Shown in pieces: positions 42,395 through 52,551 of a DNA stretch of 64,000 bases; position 1 is the first letter of the stretch, and every line of letters begins with the position of its first letter. The position numbers and the translations under genes are program-made. The notes beneath the pieces were generated by a model. That model searched no databases and was not told where the DNA came from. It saw only the letters and a program-made list of their open reading frames with translations. This DNA is from a virus, in the IMG/VR virus record IMGVR_UViG_3300035698_006641, positions 32,846 to 96,845 of that record. The stretch is one strand, 5' to 3'.

Positions 42395-43429
42395 TCATGC
42401 CTCGATACTAAGTACTAAGTCGTCAACTTGCTCCTGTGTATAATCAGCAATATCAACTCCTTTTGGAAATTGTAAGAACTTTGTATTTGGCCAATTCTCG
42501 GTGCGTGTGAGTATCTTAGACCAATTTTTCGAACTTACGTCAGGATCGAAAGCGAATACTACAAAACCATTATTGGCTATTATTGTATCCTCTATCAGTT
42601 CCGCTTGTTTTTGTGTTAGATGCTTCCCGAAGGTACACACCCCATGTTCCCTACCCACTCTTGCCATGTCAAAGAATCCCTCACAGAGTACTATGAAGTC
42701 CTTCTTTACATTGTGGATGTTATACGCCACGGTCCTCGTTGGGCCCTGGATTAAATACTTCGGAGTCTTTTTACTAGGAGGGGTAGAATTTCCTGTATGA
42801 TAGTTGAAGTATCTTGTTTGCCACGCCACCATTTGTTCTTGACCATTTACAATTGAGTAAATAGGTATAAGAAGTCTATTGGAGTCATGGATGTTTTCAC
42901 TATTTGATTCTGTAACCCACCTAAGCCCCCATATATCACTAAGGTCTTGAACACAAAACCCGCGTTGGGTCTCTAAGTATCCTCTTAATAAGTGGTCTTG
43001 TGGTAGTTCAGAAATAGGTATTGATTCACCTGGAATTTCAGTTATATACCTTGTCTTGGTAATGGTGGGTCTCTTGACCACTGAATGAATTGAGTCTGGA
43101 TGAATCAAATCACTAAATACCTCATTAAAGTCATCTAGCTCATTGCACCCCTCATTATAGCAACATATAAGGTACTTAAGTGTAAACCCTTCATACGTTT
43201 GGTTCCACATGTGGTTAACCCACAGTCTGTTACGTGTGTCGCCACAGACAGGGCAACAGACGGCATAATATTCACCTGAGTCAATAATGTCTAGGTAGTT
43301 TGGATACTTAGTGGGTGAGGTAAAGGCTCTTCGTCTTTTAACCGCGATAAACGGCTCACCTTCGCTGCAAATCCTAACATCTCCGAATACTGACTCGAGT
43401 CTATCATAGAGACTTTGGTTAAGGGCCAT
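42395..43429 (-). CDS. DNA primase (zinc-finger plus Toprim)
   Basis: A 344-residue protein. It has CPVCG...CCYNEGC (about residues 58-95, primase-type zinc site) and a Toprim domain with CEGFFD (Glu) and FAFDPDVSSKNW (DxD). It lays down RNA primers for the replisome. The length fits a compact phage primase (Toprim and zinc, no helicase). It overlaps the helicase gene by 11 bases. Confidence 0.85.
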   Translation of the reverse strand: MALNQSLYDRLESVFGDVRICSEGEPFIAVKRRRAFTSPTKYPNYLDIIDSGEYYAVCCPVCGDTRNRLWVNHMWNQTYEGFTLKYLICCYNEGCNELDDFNEVFSDLIHPDSIHSVVKRPTITKTRYITEIPGESIPISELPQDHLLRGYLETQRGFCVQDLSDIWGLRWVTESNSENIHDSNRLLIPIYSIVNGQEQMVAWQTRYFNYHTGNSTPPSKKTPKYLIQGPTRTVAYNIHNVKKDFIVLCEGFFDMARVGREHGVCTFGKHLTQKQAELIEDTIIANNGFVVFAFDPDVSSKNWSKILTRTENWPNTKFLQFPKGVDIADYTQEQVDDLVLSIEA

Positions 43430-44861
43430 TACTCGCCCTTCTGTGCTCTTCTGCGAGTTCTTCTCTTCTTGAGGGTCCTGTTACAGCTTTATTTTTGAAA
43501 TTAGGTTTAAGTTTGAATTCAATCCCGTCATGGTATCCACTCATTTTGTGAGTCACGTCCTCCACTCTGTAATTGTCCCCATATAACTTTAAAACCCCGT
43601 CAACCTGGGCTGATACATGCCTAGATTTAGTTTTATTAATCCAAAAGCAATCATCTACCCCTCTGTTACCTAGCCCTACACAGTATGGAAGCCAGTTATC
43701 AAAAGCCTTGTCTTCTTGGGCCTGACCTTTTTCTACTCGTTTAGCTGGACTAGTTTGACCTTCAGCCGCAGTCTTCTGGTGTAGTAGGACAACTGCTGTT
43801 CTGGCTTCAGCGGCAACACGCACTATCTCCATAGTCATCATCTGCGAATCATCCTTGACAGTTTGTCTGCTTCCAGTAGCTGCTCTCCACTGCTTTAGTA
43901 ATTGAAAATACTGATCAACGATCACCAGATCAATGTGTATTCCTCTAGACTCATAGTCCGCAAGAATAGATTCTAACCCCGGTACGCCTGTTCCGTCCCC
44001 TAGCATCTCAGTGACATGAAAACGAGGCTGTGTCTGCTCAGTCCACTTGGTTTGAACTATTGCCTGTAACTCTTCAGACATTTCCGAGATATTATTAAAT
44101 TGATTCATAATGGGGCTAGGTATCCTACACGCACACCCTATAAATCTTCTCCAATATTCAGGACGAATAGCACTCTCATAGGGTAGGTACAATACGTGCT
44201 GCCATTGTAACTGAGCGTAATCAATTCCCAGTTGAATTGCTAAGGTCGTTTTTCCTCCACCTGACCCGCCAACTAAACCGAAAACATCTCCGGGACTGAA
44301 ACCTCCATTGGTTATTAGGTCAATAGTCGGGATAAGAGTGGATACCTTGGTCCCGAGAGTCATCTCTACTGTGTCGTTCAAGTTCACCTCAACGGACGAA
44401 GAGACTCTAGTTCTTTTGAACGTTTTTATAAGACCGCCCATAGATGACGTAACATTATCCCAATCCCCACGGGCCTCTGGGATAACAACGCTAGTATCAA
44501 TTAAGGCCTGAATCCCACTAGTTATGTGACGAACTACACCTGAAGATGATAGCATACTCACATCAAATTCTTTGATGAAGTTCAATGTCCTCAATAACGA
44601 CGCGTATATCGGGGCGCTGTTAAGTTCCGGATCCATAGTTAGGGCTGTCACACACTCTGAGAACAGAAAGTTTTTTGGAATAAGAGCTTTATACCTTGTG
44701 TACCACTCTTCCGTAACTCCCCATATAATCGCTAAGTGACGTTGCCCAGGGACGTCAAATACATACGGGAGTAATTTTCCCGAAGCTTTCCGTGTAAGGT
44801 CCAGGCTGCTCACGCAACAAGCTATCAGTAGTTCGTTTGCAACACTCGATGATTGATTCAT
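43419..44861 (-). CDS. DnaB-like replicative helicase
   Basis: A 480-residue protein. The RecA-fold core has VGGSGGGKTT (Walker A, about residues 195-204) and IDLVIVDQY (Walker B). An N-terminal helical region and an 'LLHQ' sensor-like segment fit DnaB/RepA-type hexameric helicases. It unwinds DNA at the fork with the primase encoded next to it. GGGGGAGGG precedes its ATG. A KaiC/RadA-like ATPase is the alternative. Confidence 0.8.
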   Translation of the reverse strand: MNQSSSVANELLIACCVSSLDLTRKASGKLLPYVFDVPGQRHLAIIWGVTEEWYTRYKALIPKNFLFSECVTALTMDPELNSAPIYASLLRTLNFIKEFDVSMLSSSGVVRHITSGIQALIDTSVVIPEARGDWDNVTSSMGGLIKTFKRTRVSSSVEVNLNDTVEMTLGTKVSTLIPTIDLITNGGFSPGDVFGLVGGSGGGKTTLAIQLGIDYAQLQWQHVLYLPYESAIRPEYWRRFIGCACRIPSPIMNQFNNISEMSEELQAIVQTKWTEQTQPRFHVTEMLGDGTGVPGLESILADYESRGIHIDLVIVDQYFQLLKQWRAATGSRQTVKDDSQMMTMEIVRVAAEARTAVVLLHQKTAAEGQTSPAKRVEKGQAQEDKAFDNWLPYCVGLGNRGVDDCFWINKTKSRHVSAQVDGVLKLYGDNYRVEDVTHKMSGYHDGIEFKLKPNFKNKAVTGPSRREELAEEHRRASNGP

Positions 44862-45480
44862 CTTCCCTCCCCCTTTCTTGATTGTGGCAGTATATATTCA
44901 ACAATAGCGCCGATGTAAATAACGCTGGGTAGTTACGTATAACTCCAGAGTGATCCACTTTGATAATTTCAGATAACTCATCCGTTGGGCTACCTATAGC
45001 ATAAAAGGTTGACGCTAGGAATGTCTCTAGGTAAGTTGACTCTAACGGAAATTCAATTAAGTCTGCTGTTCCGTTAGCCATCCCTTCAATGTGACGAGCG
45101 AGTCGATCATAAAACGTAACGTAAATCTCTTCTCCGGCAGACTTTATATCGTCATCTAGCGTTGACCACTTCAGCGGTGACAAAAGACAACTAGTTACCA
45201 TAAAGTCATATTTTTCATGTAACATCAGTAACATAAATAACTGGAATTTATCCTCTTGACCTATGAAGTGCTGTATGGTCATTGACCTCCAACACCACTT
45301 GTTAAACGACTGAGTACACTTTACATTGAACCTTTCCTTTCCTGGAATCAATCTGACTACACGTTGGAAGGCTATTTGTGCCCTCAGTACGTGATCATCA
45401 TCAAGGTCCTCAGGGAGTATTTCATTCTCCAAACACCACGCGTCAACAAACGAGAAATGCTTTGATTTATGTTTAGCCAT
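44755..45480 (-). CDS. Hypothetical protein in replication block
   Basis: A 241-residue helical protein with a start at 45480 (GAGG upstream). Its 3' end overlaps the helicase gene by 107 bases in another frame. Helicase loader is a possible role by location, but no signature is seen. Confidence 0.55.
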   Translation of the reverse strand: MAKHKSKHFSFVDAWCLENEILPEDLDDDHVLRAQIAFQRVVRLIPGKERFNVKCTQSFNKWCWRSMTIQHFIGQEDKFQLFMLLMLHEKYDFMVTSCLLSPLKWSTLDDDIKSAGEEIYVTFYDRLARHIEGMANGTADLIEFPLESTYLETFLASTFYAIGSPTDELSEIIKVDHSGVIRNYPALFTSALLLNIYCHNQERGREDESIIECCKRTTDSLLREQPGPYTESFGKITPVCI

Positions 45481-46174
45481 TATCGACCTCAAAGCAGTAT
45501 GGCGTATAAACAGGCGTGTACTGTTCGTTCCTTAGACTAACGTTAGTCACTAAGGAGTCCCCAAGAAGAGTAGGGGAGTGTGACCCAGTATGGATGTGTC
45601 CGCATATCACATGACGGGGGGACTTTTTAAGTATTGCATTCATAACGGACAGTGATCCAAGATGGTCACCACAGTTCCTACAATCTGTATCAGACACTGC
45701 GTCGCAAGTTCCATGCGGTGGAGTATGCGTAATAAACACATCAACATCATAATCCATGTTGCTGATGTACTCTTCTATCTCAAGCTCTGAAGCGTTATAA
45801 TTCCAATCACAAAATGTAGGACTCCAAGGGCTTCCGTAGAATTTAACCCCGTGTAAAGTAACGCTTTCGTTAATTAGAACGCTTACTTGGTTCAGAATAC
45901 CAGCTCTTCCTAGGATCTTATTTATAGCATCTGGAGTTATATAGTCATGGTTACCGAGTGTTAATACTACAGGAATACCTATGGATTTAACCCAAGGGAT
46001 AAAAGCATCACACAAATCACCTACCTGACCACGAGGACCCTTTTCTATAGTTGGGAAAATATCCCCGGCTATAACTATCACATCTACGTCATCCGGGATA
46101 CACATGTTTTTGTATAACTCGGGTACCGTTAGTTTGGATAATCCATGCAAGTCTGACGTTGCAGCAATTTTCAT
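45473..46174 (-). CDS. Metallophosphoesterase
   Basis: A 233-residue protein with TSDLHG, VIVIAGDIFP, LGNHD, ITHTPPHG and CGHIHTG motifs, the full metal-ligand set. It is a calcineurin-like phosphoesterase of the Icc/YfcE kind. The C-terminal half lacks nuclease accessory domains, so the substrate is unknown. It overlaps both neighbours by a few bases. Confidence 0.85.
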   Translation of the reverse strand: MKIAATSDLHGLSKLTVPELYKNMCIPDDVDVIVIAGDIFPTIEKGPRGQVGDLCDAFIPWVKSIGIPVVLTLGNHDYITPDAINKILGRAGILNQVSVLINESVTLHGVKFYGSPWSPTFCDWNYNASELEIEEYISNMDYDVDVFITHTPPHGTCDAVSDTDCRNCGDHLGSLSVMNAILKKSPRHVICGHIHTGSHSPTLLGDSLVTNVSLRNEQYTPVYTPYCFEVDNG

Positions 46175-46413
46175 AGTTCCTCTGCCTGTTTGAGAATGTA
46201 TTTCGCTTCTGACTGTAACTCAGCGCAAAGATCCCCACTATTCTCGATCTTTACCAAGATCTTCACCAAAGGATCGTGCAACTCTAGTGCGATGGCTGCT
46301 TCCCTCAGTACCTCTTTTTCAAAAATCCCTCTAGCTATGGTGACCTCTTCACGGTCAAATACCGCCGCACGGAGACTTATAACCATTTGATTAATTTCAC
46401 TTATGTTACTCAT
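46171..46413 (-). CDS. Hypothetical helical protein
   Basis: An 80-residue protein starting at the second in-frame ATG, which has GATGGGAAA upstream. It is a coiled-coil-like helix rich in Leu, Glu and Ala. It overlaps the phosphoesterase by 4 bases and the helicase stop by 8. Confidence 0.5.
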   Translation of the reverse strand: MSNISEINQMVISLRAAVFDREEVTIARGIFEKEVLREAAIALELHDPLVKILVKIENSGDLCAELQSEAKYILKQAEEL

Positions 46414-47842
46414 AAATTTCCCATCCCATCTCTTTATACAAAGCAATACGCTTATTCGCCTTACATTTTGCCCAATAGCTCCACTGATCTTTAAAATCTA
46501 AGACATATCCAAACTCCTTGTCTCCAGTCCCTCGTCTAGTGCACCTTCCAGTGAACTGTATGACATCAATAGGGCCAGATTTACCGGAAGCCATAACTAC
46601 AAGATCAAGGTCTGGAAAGTCTACTCCAATACCCCAACACCCGGTAGCTATCACTTTCTTTAGCTCTCTGCGCTGAAAACGATCAAACCTATCATCAATC
46701 TCTTTTTGATTTAACTTAGGGAGGTCAGTTGAGCCAACACTTTTGTAAATCAACTCGAAGTCAGGTAAGAGTTTACTTAGGTTTTCTAAATGGCAACTGG
46801 TACCCACCAAGATCAATACTTGCGGGTCATCAAGACCTAAAACATTTCCACTTTTAGTATACTCAATTACAGAATTTGCTATTACCTTATTCCGTAACTG
46901 ATTCTTCCACAGGAGGTTACGTTGTCTAGTTATATACGTTTTGAAATTCTTCTCATTAGGGCCAGACTTAATGTCTACCAACATTACCCTCATTGGAGCA
47001 ACTACACCCTGAGCCATAGCTTCCGTGTAATCAACTTTAAATCTCACAGGGCCTAACAACGATTCGGTAACCAATTCAGCTCCATCTGATCTACCCTCTG
47101 GGGATGCAGTGAATCCAAACATTTTCTCTACTTTAGTAAAACTCGAAAGAGCCTCAGCTAATTGCGGTCCTGGAGCTCGATGACACTCGTCGACGAATAC
47201 GACCTGTGCTTTGTTCGGCGGGTACTTCTTAAGACTATGGTAGGTCGAGACGGTTATTCTCTCGAACGTTTTTCCACCAGCTCCCAAGAGTCCTATATTC
47301 TCATCAACGAAAACTTCTTGTATTCTGTTATGTGTGTCTCTGGCTAATTGAGCTCCAGGAGTCACGATCACAATAGACTTAGAGGGGTAGAGAGCGCATA
47401 GTACAGTAAGTATCTGTGTTTTTCCAAAAGCTGCTGGGGCAACTATTTGACCGCAGTTAAGGGCGATCACGATACTAACTGCTACGTCCTGATTAGGCCT
47501 GAACTCAAATTCAGGCATGACACGCTTAAGGTTATCATAGTCAGGTGTACAATCTACTTCTCCCATATCCTCGAAAGTATACTCCATCTTTAACTGGCCT
47601 AAATGGTACATCAGTCTGTCGACCAGTCCATGTTGAAACAAAATCAATCCGTCCTCTAAGACCGTGTAAAGATTTCTAGTCTCAAAGTCCTGTTTCTCCA
47701 CCATCCTAGTTCGGCCCGTTTTTGGGTCTGGAACCCACTCACGGCTCATAAACTTATATTGATAAGACAGCACCAGGGCAATTATTTTTTCATCAACCCC
47801 GGACACTGAGACAACAAGACGATCTTGTTTTATTTCAATCAC
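46406..47842 (-). CDS. Superfamily 2 helicase (UvsW-like)
   Basis: A 478-residue protein with a GTG start overlapping the upstream TGA. It has APAAFGKT (variant Walker A), VFVDECHR (DEAH-type motif II), GFTASPEG (III), and QFTGRCTRRG (VI). Such proteins unwind branched DNA in T4-like phages (UvsW) and help restart replication. It is encoded near the SbcC/SbcD-like pair. Confidence 0.83.
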   Translation of the reverse strand: MIEIKQDRLVVSVSGVDEKIIALVLSYQYKFMSREWVPDPKTGRTRMVEKQDFETRNLYTVLEDGLILFQHGLVDRLMYHLGQLKMEYTFEDMGEVDCTPDYDNLKRVMPEFEFRPNQDVAVSIVIALNCGQIVAPAAFGKTQILTVLCALYPSKSIVIVTPGAQLARDTHNRIQEVFVDENIGLLGAGGKTFERITVSTYHSLKKYPPNKAQVVFVDECHRAPGPQLAEALSSFTKVEKMFGFTASPEGRSDGAELVTESLLGPVRFKVDYTEAMAQGVVAPMRVMLVDIKSGPNEKNFKTYITRQRNLLWKNQLRNKVIANSVIEYTKSGNVLGLDDPQVLILVGTSCHLENLSKLLPDFELIYKSVGSTDLPKLNQKEIDDRFDRFQRRELKKVIATGCWGIGVDFPDLDLVVMASGKSGPIDVIQFTGRCTRRGTGDKEFGYVLDFKDQWSYWAKCKANKRIALYKEMGWEIYE

Positions 47843-48105
47843 CGAAGGTCATCACCAATCAGATCTTGAATAGCCTTAATAACACGACGCATATCAGAGA
47901 TAGGCATACAGATAAACTCATCAACGCCTAGTTCATTATCATCAGTGCACTTCAGCTCTACATAACTGTCATCTTCGTCATCCCCACCTCGGTATGATAC
48001 TTCGTACTGATAGCTGGGGTATTGTAGTGTGATTTTTTCTCCTGCTTGGCTTCCATGCCCACATGCTTCGATTAGTTCACGCGTTTCTACTGCTTTCTCA
48101 TTCAT
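47839..48105 (-). CDS. Hypothetical protein
   Basis: An 88-residue acidic protein with no recognised domain. It overlaps the helicase gene by 4 bases, so it is probably made together with it. Confidence 0.55.
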   Translation of the reverse strand: MNEKAVETRELIEACGHGSQAGEKITLQYPSYQYEVSYRGGDDEDDSYVELKCTDDNELGVDEFICMPISDMRRVIKAIQDLIGDDLR

Positions 48106-48116
48106 AATTTTTCTTT

Positions 48117-50246
48117 CTACTCGTCATCGAGTTCAATAATTTCGTCAAATACTCCTTTTAAGGAAGAAGCTTGGTGTGTTACTACTACTAACTGTCGGTC
48201 TCCTCCTAGGAGTCCAGATGCTAATGTCTCTACAATTCGTGCGAACTGGTTCAAATACTCTTCGTCCATATTTGATGTAGGCTCGTCTAAGACAAGAAGA
48301 CCCAGTTCATGCCCGAACATTTCACTAATACTCAAGTGCAGCGATATACTAGAGACTGTTTTCTCTCCACCGCTGAACCTGTTAATACCACGTTCCTCTC
48401 CCCCATCCTTTACGAAAAAGAGATTAAAATCATCATCGATCCTAACAGTGAACGGTGCCCCGAATGCATTAAGGTATTCAGAGAACTCTTTTCTTAAAGA
48501 ATCTAGATAGAATTGAAGTACAATTTTTGGTAACTGGTCTCTGTGCAACAAATCGCGTACCATGAGGACACTATCACGGTAGTCATCCACTCCGGCCTTA
48601 GCGTCTATTGCGTCCTCAATTTCCTGAAGCATATCTTTAAACTTCAAGAACTCTTCGTTACTGGATTCCATCTGCAATAGTAGTTTATCTCTGGTATGTT
48701 CCAAAGATGACTTCTCTTCAAGATGGGATCTAGCATTAGTTATTTGCTCCTCTGTAGCCTCTGAGAAATTATTCTCAACCGTTACACTTTTAAGCAGGTC
48801 CAACTCAGATTGCTTAGTCTGAATTTTAGCCCTGCATGTCTCTAACTTTATCGATAAGGATTCTTTGTCCTCATAGTATTTAACCAGTAACCTAAAGGCT
48901 TCTATTTCTTCGATACTACTCTCAGGGAACACTACGGACGCGAAGTACAAATCTGCTTTTGTCAGGATCAACTCACTATTCGTAATGGAGGCTGTGTCTG
49001 CCAAAATTAGATCTTCTATACTCTGCACTGCTGTTCGTGCTGCGGATAGGTCCACCTCAACTAACTCAAACTCATTCTCAGCCTGAGTTACTAACGCTAA
49101 GTCCTTCTCCTTACTAATACGCATTTCGTCTGCGGATAGATCTGTTCCGCAGATTGGACATAGGGCTTGATCCTCATTGATACCTTCCCATCTGGAGTAT
49201 GAGTGCTTAGCAATGGCTAGATCGTTAGCCTTTACAGAGACTTTGTCTATAACCACGTGTAGATCAGTTTTGCTGTCCTCTAGGTGCGACCTTAACGACG
49301 TAAGATTAACTCTAGTAGAATCAATCAATGTCTCTGATGCTGCCTTATCAGACTCCCAGGTAGAATACCTACCAAAGTCAAACTCATCATATTGGAGTAT
49401 TTTACCGCTAACAAAAGCTAGATCAAACCCATCAGGGATAACAGGCAGCGGGACGAGTTCTACCTCGTGTAGCTCGGACGTAAGCACAGTTAATTCAGCC
49501 TCTCTGTTAGAGATATTAACGCTTTGCTCTTCCGCCTGGTTCTTAACTGATAGAAACAACTCCTGCTCATTAAGCAGACCTCGGTCATACTCACAGTCTC
49601 CTATATTAAATAGGTCGATAGCGGACTTTGCAAAGTCTACGGATAATGTATCCCCGAGATCTGAATACTCTTGGAGCTTACCAAGAACGTGATCCTTATC
49701 ATACGGTAGGGAAATTTCAGGTATGGTTTTCAAAAACTCTTCTACCCTACCCCGGTATAGTCGCGTATAAGCGATAGCGGGGATCATGGAGATTAGTTGT
49801 TCTACTCTCTTGCTGGGGGTATCGAATAATACGGCCCTAAGAGAATCCTGTCCCACGAATGAAAACTTTTCAATCATATCTGTACTAGATTGCGTCATTG
49901 AGGCAATCATAGCATTCGTGTCAGTTATCCCATCAGCATTTGAGTCGCCCCACTCAATAGAGGCTCTGTTTGTACTGGCACGGTAGAACCTTCGACTGAT
50001 TACACCGGGTGTGCCTTGGTGAACAAAGTTAAGCTCAATTTTAGTTGAGAGTTGTCCCTCTCGTATCTCATCCTCTAGGTTACTCCCTTTATCGGTTCGC
50101 CCAGTTAAGGCCACTCGAATAGCTCTTGTAAGATTTGTCTTACCGCATCCATTCTTTCCGAATATTCCTGTAGACTTAGGTGAGAAGTTTACCTTGAGGT
50201 GTTCATGTTGACACCAATCTGTAAGTTCAATACTTGTAATTGTCAT
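48117..50246 (-). CDS. SbcC/Rad50-like recombination ATPase (T4 gp46-like)
   Basis: A 709-residue protein. It has the Walker A GKNGCGKTN (about residues 30-38), long coiled coils flanking a CPICGTDLS zinc hook in the middle, and the C-terminal signature FSGGEKTVSSI and Walker B LLVLDEPTSNMD. With SbcD it forms the DNA-end-resecting nuclease complex that feeds strands to the recombinase. TAGGAGG precedes its ATG. Confidence 0.9.
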   Translation of the reverse strand: MTITSIELTDWCQHEHLKVNFSPKSTGIFGKNGCGKTNLTRAIRVALTGRTDKGSNLEDEIREGQLSTKIELNFVHQGTPGVISRRFYRASTNRASIEWGDSNADGITDTNAMIASMTQSSTDMIEKFSFVGQDSLRAVLFDTPSKRVEQLISMIPAIAYTRLYRGRVEEFLKTIPEISLPYDKDHVLGKLQEYSDLGDTLSVDFAKSAIDLFNIGDCEYDRGLLNEQELFLSVKNQAEEQSVNISNREAELTVLTSELHEVELVPLPVIPDGFDLAFVSGKILQYDEFDFGRYSTWESDKAASETLIDSTRVNLTSLRSHLEDSKTDLHVVIDKVSVKANDLAIAKHSYSRWEGINEDQALCPICGTDLSADEMRISKEKDLALVTQAENEFELVEVDLSAARTAVQSIEDLILADTASITNSELILTKADLYFASVVFPESSIEEIEAFRLLVKYYEDKESLSIKLETCRAKIQTKQSELDLLKSVTVENNFSEATEEQITNARSHLEEKSSLEHTRDKLLLQMESSNEEFLKFKDMLQEIEDAIDAKAGVDDYRDSVLMVRDLLHRDQLPKIVLQFYLDSLRKEFSEYLNAFGAPFTVRIDDDFNLFFVKDGGEERGINRFSGGEKTVSSISLHLSISEMFGHELGLLVLDEPTSNMDEEYLNQFARIVETLASGLLGGDRQLVVVTHQASSLKGVFDEIIELDDE

Positions 50247-50257
50247 AAGTGTACCTC

Positions 50258-50554
50258 CTACATTTTACTAACGGGTTCAGGGTCTATTTCACTTTCTATC
50301 TCTTGTCTTGATAAATGAGCACTCCACACTTCACTTGTAACCCATGGTGGTTTGTTGCGGTAACGTATAGCTTTGTCATCGTCTAGTGGGTTACACTGTG
50401 GCAATATCCAGTCTATCGCTTTTATGGATAGATGCAGTATCGAAACGAGGAGTGTGCAGTCCGTAGAAAACCCACCGTAGTAAGTGACTCTAGGGATTTC
50501 AATAGATATCGCGTCCCTTAGAGCTGAGAGGCTTTTTTCTAATTCTAACATCAT
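50258..50554 (-). CDS. Hypothetical protein between SbcD- and SbcC-like genes
   Basis: A 98-residue protein with no recognised domain, encoded between the SbcD- and SbcC-like genes. It overlaps the SbcD-like stop by 4 bases and is therefore co-expressed with both. Confidence 0.5.
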   Translation of the reverse strand: MMLELEKSLSALRDAISIEIPRVTYYGGFSTDCTLLVSILHLSIKAIDWILPQCNPLDDDKAIRYRNKPPWVTSEVWSAHLSRQEIESEIDPEPVSKM

Positions 50555-51633
50555 AGGACCTCCTCAAGTCCAGAACGTAAAACATCACCTGTGTCATTTC
50601 CGCCGTAGATCTGCAGAAGCAGCTCTCGTGGGACAGGTTGATCTACATACCTACCTATAATCTCAGACATATTAACGTCACTTACCGTAGTCTCCGCCCT
50701 TCCTCCGAGAGATACATCGTCCTCTACAGCTCCGTCTGAACTTAACCAAGTGTACACGTCTAAAGGACCTCGTAAGGCCAAGAGGCGTTGGTGTGCCAGT
50801 GAAGCAAGGTGTGGTGGGTAGCTTACTTGAATAACCGGAATTAAATTATCAACTCTAGCATCGTCTCCAGCAATCTCACGTACCATTTCTTCTACTTCAT
50901 CTAGCTCATCAGGTGCGGCTCCGGTCATTACGATCTTATAAAAGCCACGACCAGGAATCACCTCTCTGGATATACTCGTCTCCCCGTTTAAAACTTTCTC
51001 TACTAGAAACCCTTTAGGCCCTATTCCATCTATTCCAGTAACATGAGGACTTCCAGGATACCACAGCGTTGTGTGAGTATTGCTATAGTCCTGCGGGGAA
51101 TGAATATGTCCAATCAAGACATTCTTAATTTGTGGAGGAACGTCATCAAGAGTGAACTCCGGGGAGAAAGGCAAGGCTCGAACTTCTGCTTGATGAAGAA
51201 GTAAAGTATCAACCCCTTCAGGTATGGACCCAAATACGCACATCAATTCATCGTGGTTTGTACTCTGCTGGCCTAACACAGTCATCCCACACTCAGGGAG
51301 CTCTACGGTCACTCGGTTTAAGTTAATAGGCCATGGATGTAATGAAAGCCATGGAACTAAATTAAGGTCATGGTTTCCTTGAATGTAATACACAGGCAAT
51401 CCTGCATCTTGCATTTCCGTGATTTTATCGAACAAGGGCTTCACGAACTCAGGCCTAGGGGTTAATGTATGAAACATATCCCCTAGAAGCTTTGCGCTGC
51501 TACACGTTTCTAAACAATAGTCAAAAAAGTGCTTCATGGCTAAGATGGAATCGTTATGTAGCTGCGGACGATTTGCCCATGTATGAGTTACTAAGTGAAG
51601 ATCTGCCAATGAGGCTGATTGTTTTGGTTCCAT
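50551..51633 (-). CDS. SbcD/Mre11-like nuclease (T4 gp47-like)
   Basis: A 360-residue protein starting at 51633; the frame is open further upstream inside the preceding gene. Motifs are ADLHLVTH (D, H), LLGDMFH (D), QGNHDLN (NHD), LLHQAE (H) and IGHIHSPQ (GHxH). These are the metal ligands of Mre11-type nucleases. It partners the SbcC-like ATPase. Length matches T4 gp47. Confidence 0.88.
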   Translation of the reverse strand: MEPKQSASLADLHLVTHTWANRPQLHNDSILAMKHFFDYCLETCSSAKLLGDMFHTLTPRPEFVKPLFDKITEMQDAGLPVYYIQGNHDLNLVPWLSLHPWPINLNRVTVELPECGMTVLGQQSTNHDELMCVFGSIPEGVDTLLLHQAEVRALPFSPEFTLDDVPPQIKNVLIGHIHSPQDYSNTHTTLWYPGSPHVTGIDGIGPKGFLVEKVLNGETSISREVIPGRGFYKIVMTGAAPDELDEVEEMVREIAGDDARVDNLIPVIQVSYPPHLASLAHQRLLALRGPLDVYTWLSSDGAVEDDVSLGGRAETTVSDVNMSEIIGRYVDQPVPRELLLQIYGGNDTGDVLRSGLEEVL

Positions 51634-51637
51634 AATT

Positions 51638-52510
51638 TTAACCAAAGATCTTTTCAATAATTGAAATAACGTATGTTGAGTCCAGTTCATCTGGTGCGTC
51701 TGGTTTTTCCATAGCATTTTTAAGCTCAGCCAAGAACCATGCGAAATAAGCGCTATCTACTCCGATCAATTGGTCTTCTAGAACTTTAGGGTTCATAAGG
51801 TCTAGCTCATGCAGCTGTAATACCATTTTCATGTACTGACCCGCGTTAATTGTCCACCCACGAGCAATAAACTTTCTTGTACGGATAACACTGGCCAATG
51901 GATACTTAGATCCGCGGTATACTATCTCCTTGCCAATAACAGCAGACAAAGACTCAACGTTAAGAACGAGTCCCTCTTTGGGTGTCCAATAATTGAACGC
52001 ATGCACAAAGTCAAAATTGGAATGAATTGTAGCAGCATCTCCGGTGAACCTCGTTATAACCTGCACCTTGTCCGTGAGCGTAATGGCATTTTGGGAGATA
52101 AACACTGGTGTATACTCTCCAGAAACTTCTTCTTCCTCAGTAAGCTCTGGAGCATCACCTTCTTCAATATCCGCATCCTCGGTATCGGGGTCTCCTACAG
52201 CCCCAGAGCTTTTTATGACTATCTTGACCTGCCCAGGGGAAAGAGAAATATCTAACGCTCCAGCAGTTTCTTGATCAGACTCGTCCCCACTCCGAAGAAC
52301 TTGGCAAGCTTCACCCTTCACTAAACCTGAAGAGTCAACATAATACTGTGCAAGACGTTTTGTTATTGATTCACTTGTTAGGTACACATCGTAATCGTTA
52401 ACCTTCTCCCCTAAGAGCATGGATGTGATACACCCGCCAGTTACAATTAGGCATTTTCTGACGTCATCGCGCAATGCCTTGTCCGTGATAGAGTTAGAGA
52501 ACTTTATCAT
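51638..52510 (-). CDS. Nucleotidyltransferase-fold protein
   Basis: A 290-residue protein. TGGCITSMLLGEKVNDYDVYLTS (about residues 24-46) is the G[GS]...DxD core of the polymerase-beta nucleotidyltransferase fold, as in CCA-adding enzymes. A Glu/Asp-rich insertion lies at about 110-135. A later KYPLASVIRTRKFIARGW fits a substrate helix. The substrate (tRNA, protein or nucleotide) is unknown. Confidence 0.75.
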   Translation of the reverse strand: MIKFSNSITDKALRDDVRKCLIVTGGCITSMLLGEKVNDYDVYLTSESITKRLAQYYVDSSGLVKGEACQVLRSGDESDQETAGALDISLSPGQVKIVIKSSGAVGDPDTEDADIEEGDAPELTEEEEVSGEYTPVFISQNAITLTDKVQVITRFTGDAATIHSNFDFVHAFNYWTPKEGLVLNVESLSAVIGKEIVYRGSKYPLASVIRTRKFIARGWTINAGQYMKMVLQLHELDLMNPKVLEDQLIGVDSAYFAWFLAELKNAMEKPDAPDELDSTYVISIIEKIFG

Positions 52511-52551
52511 TTTTCTTGATATAATCTTGTCAATTGTTTTTGTTTTAATCT

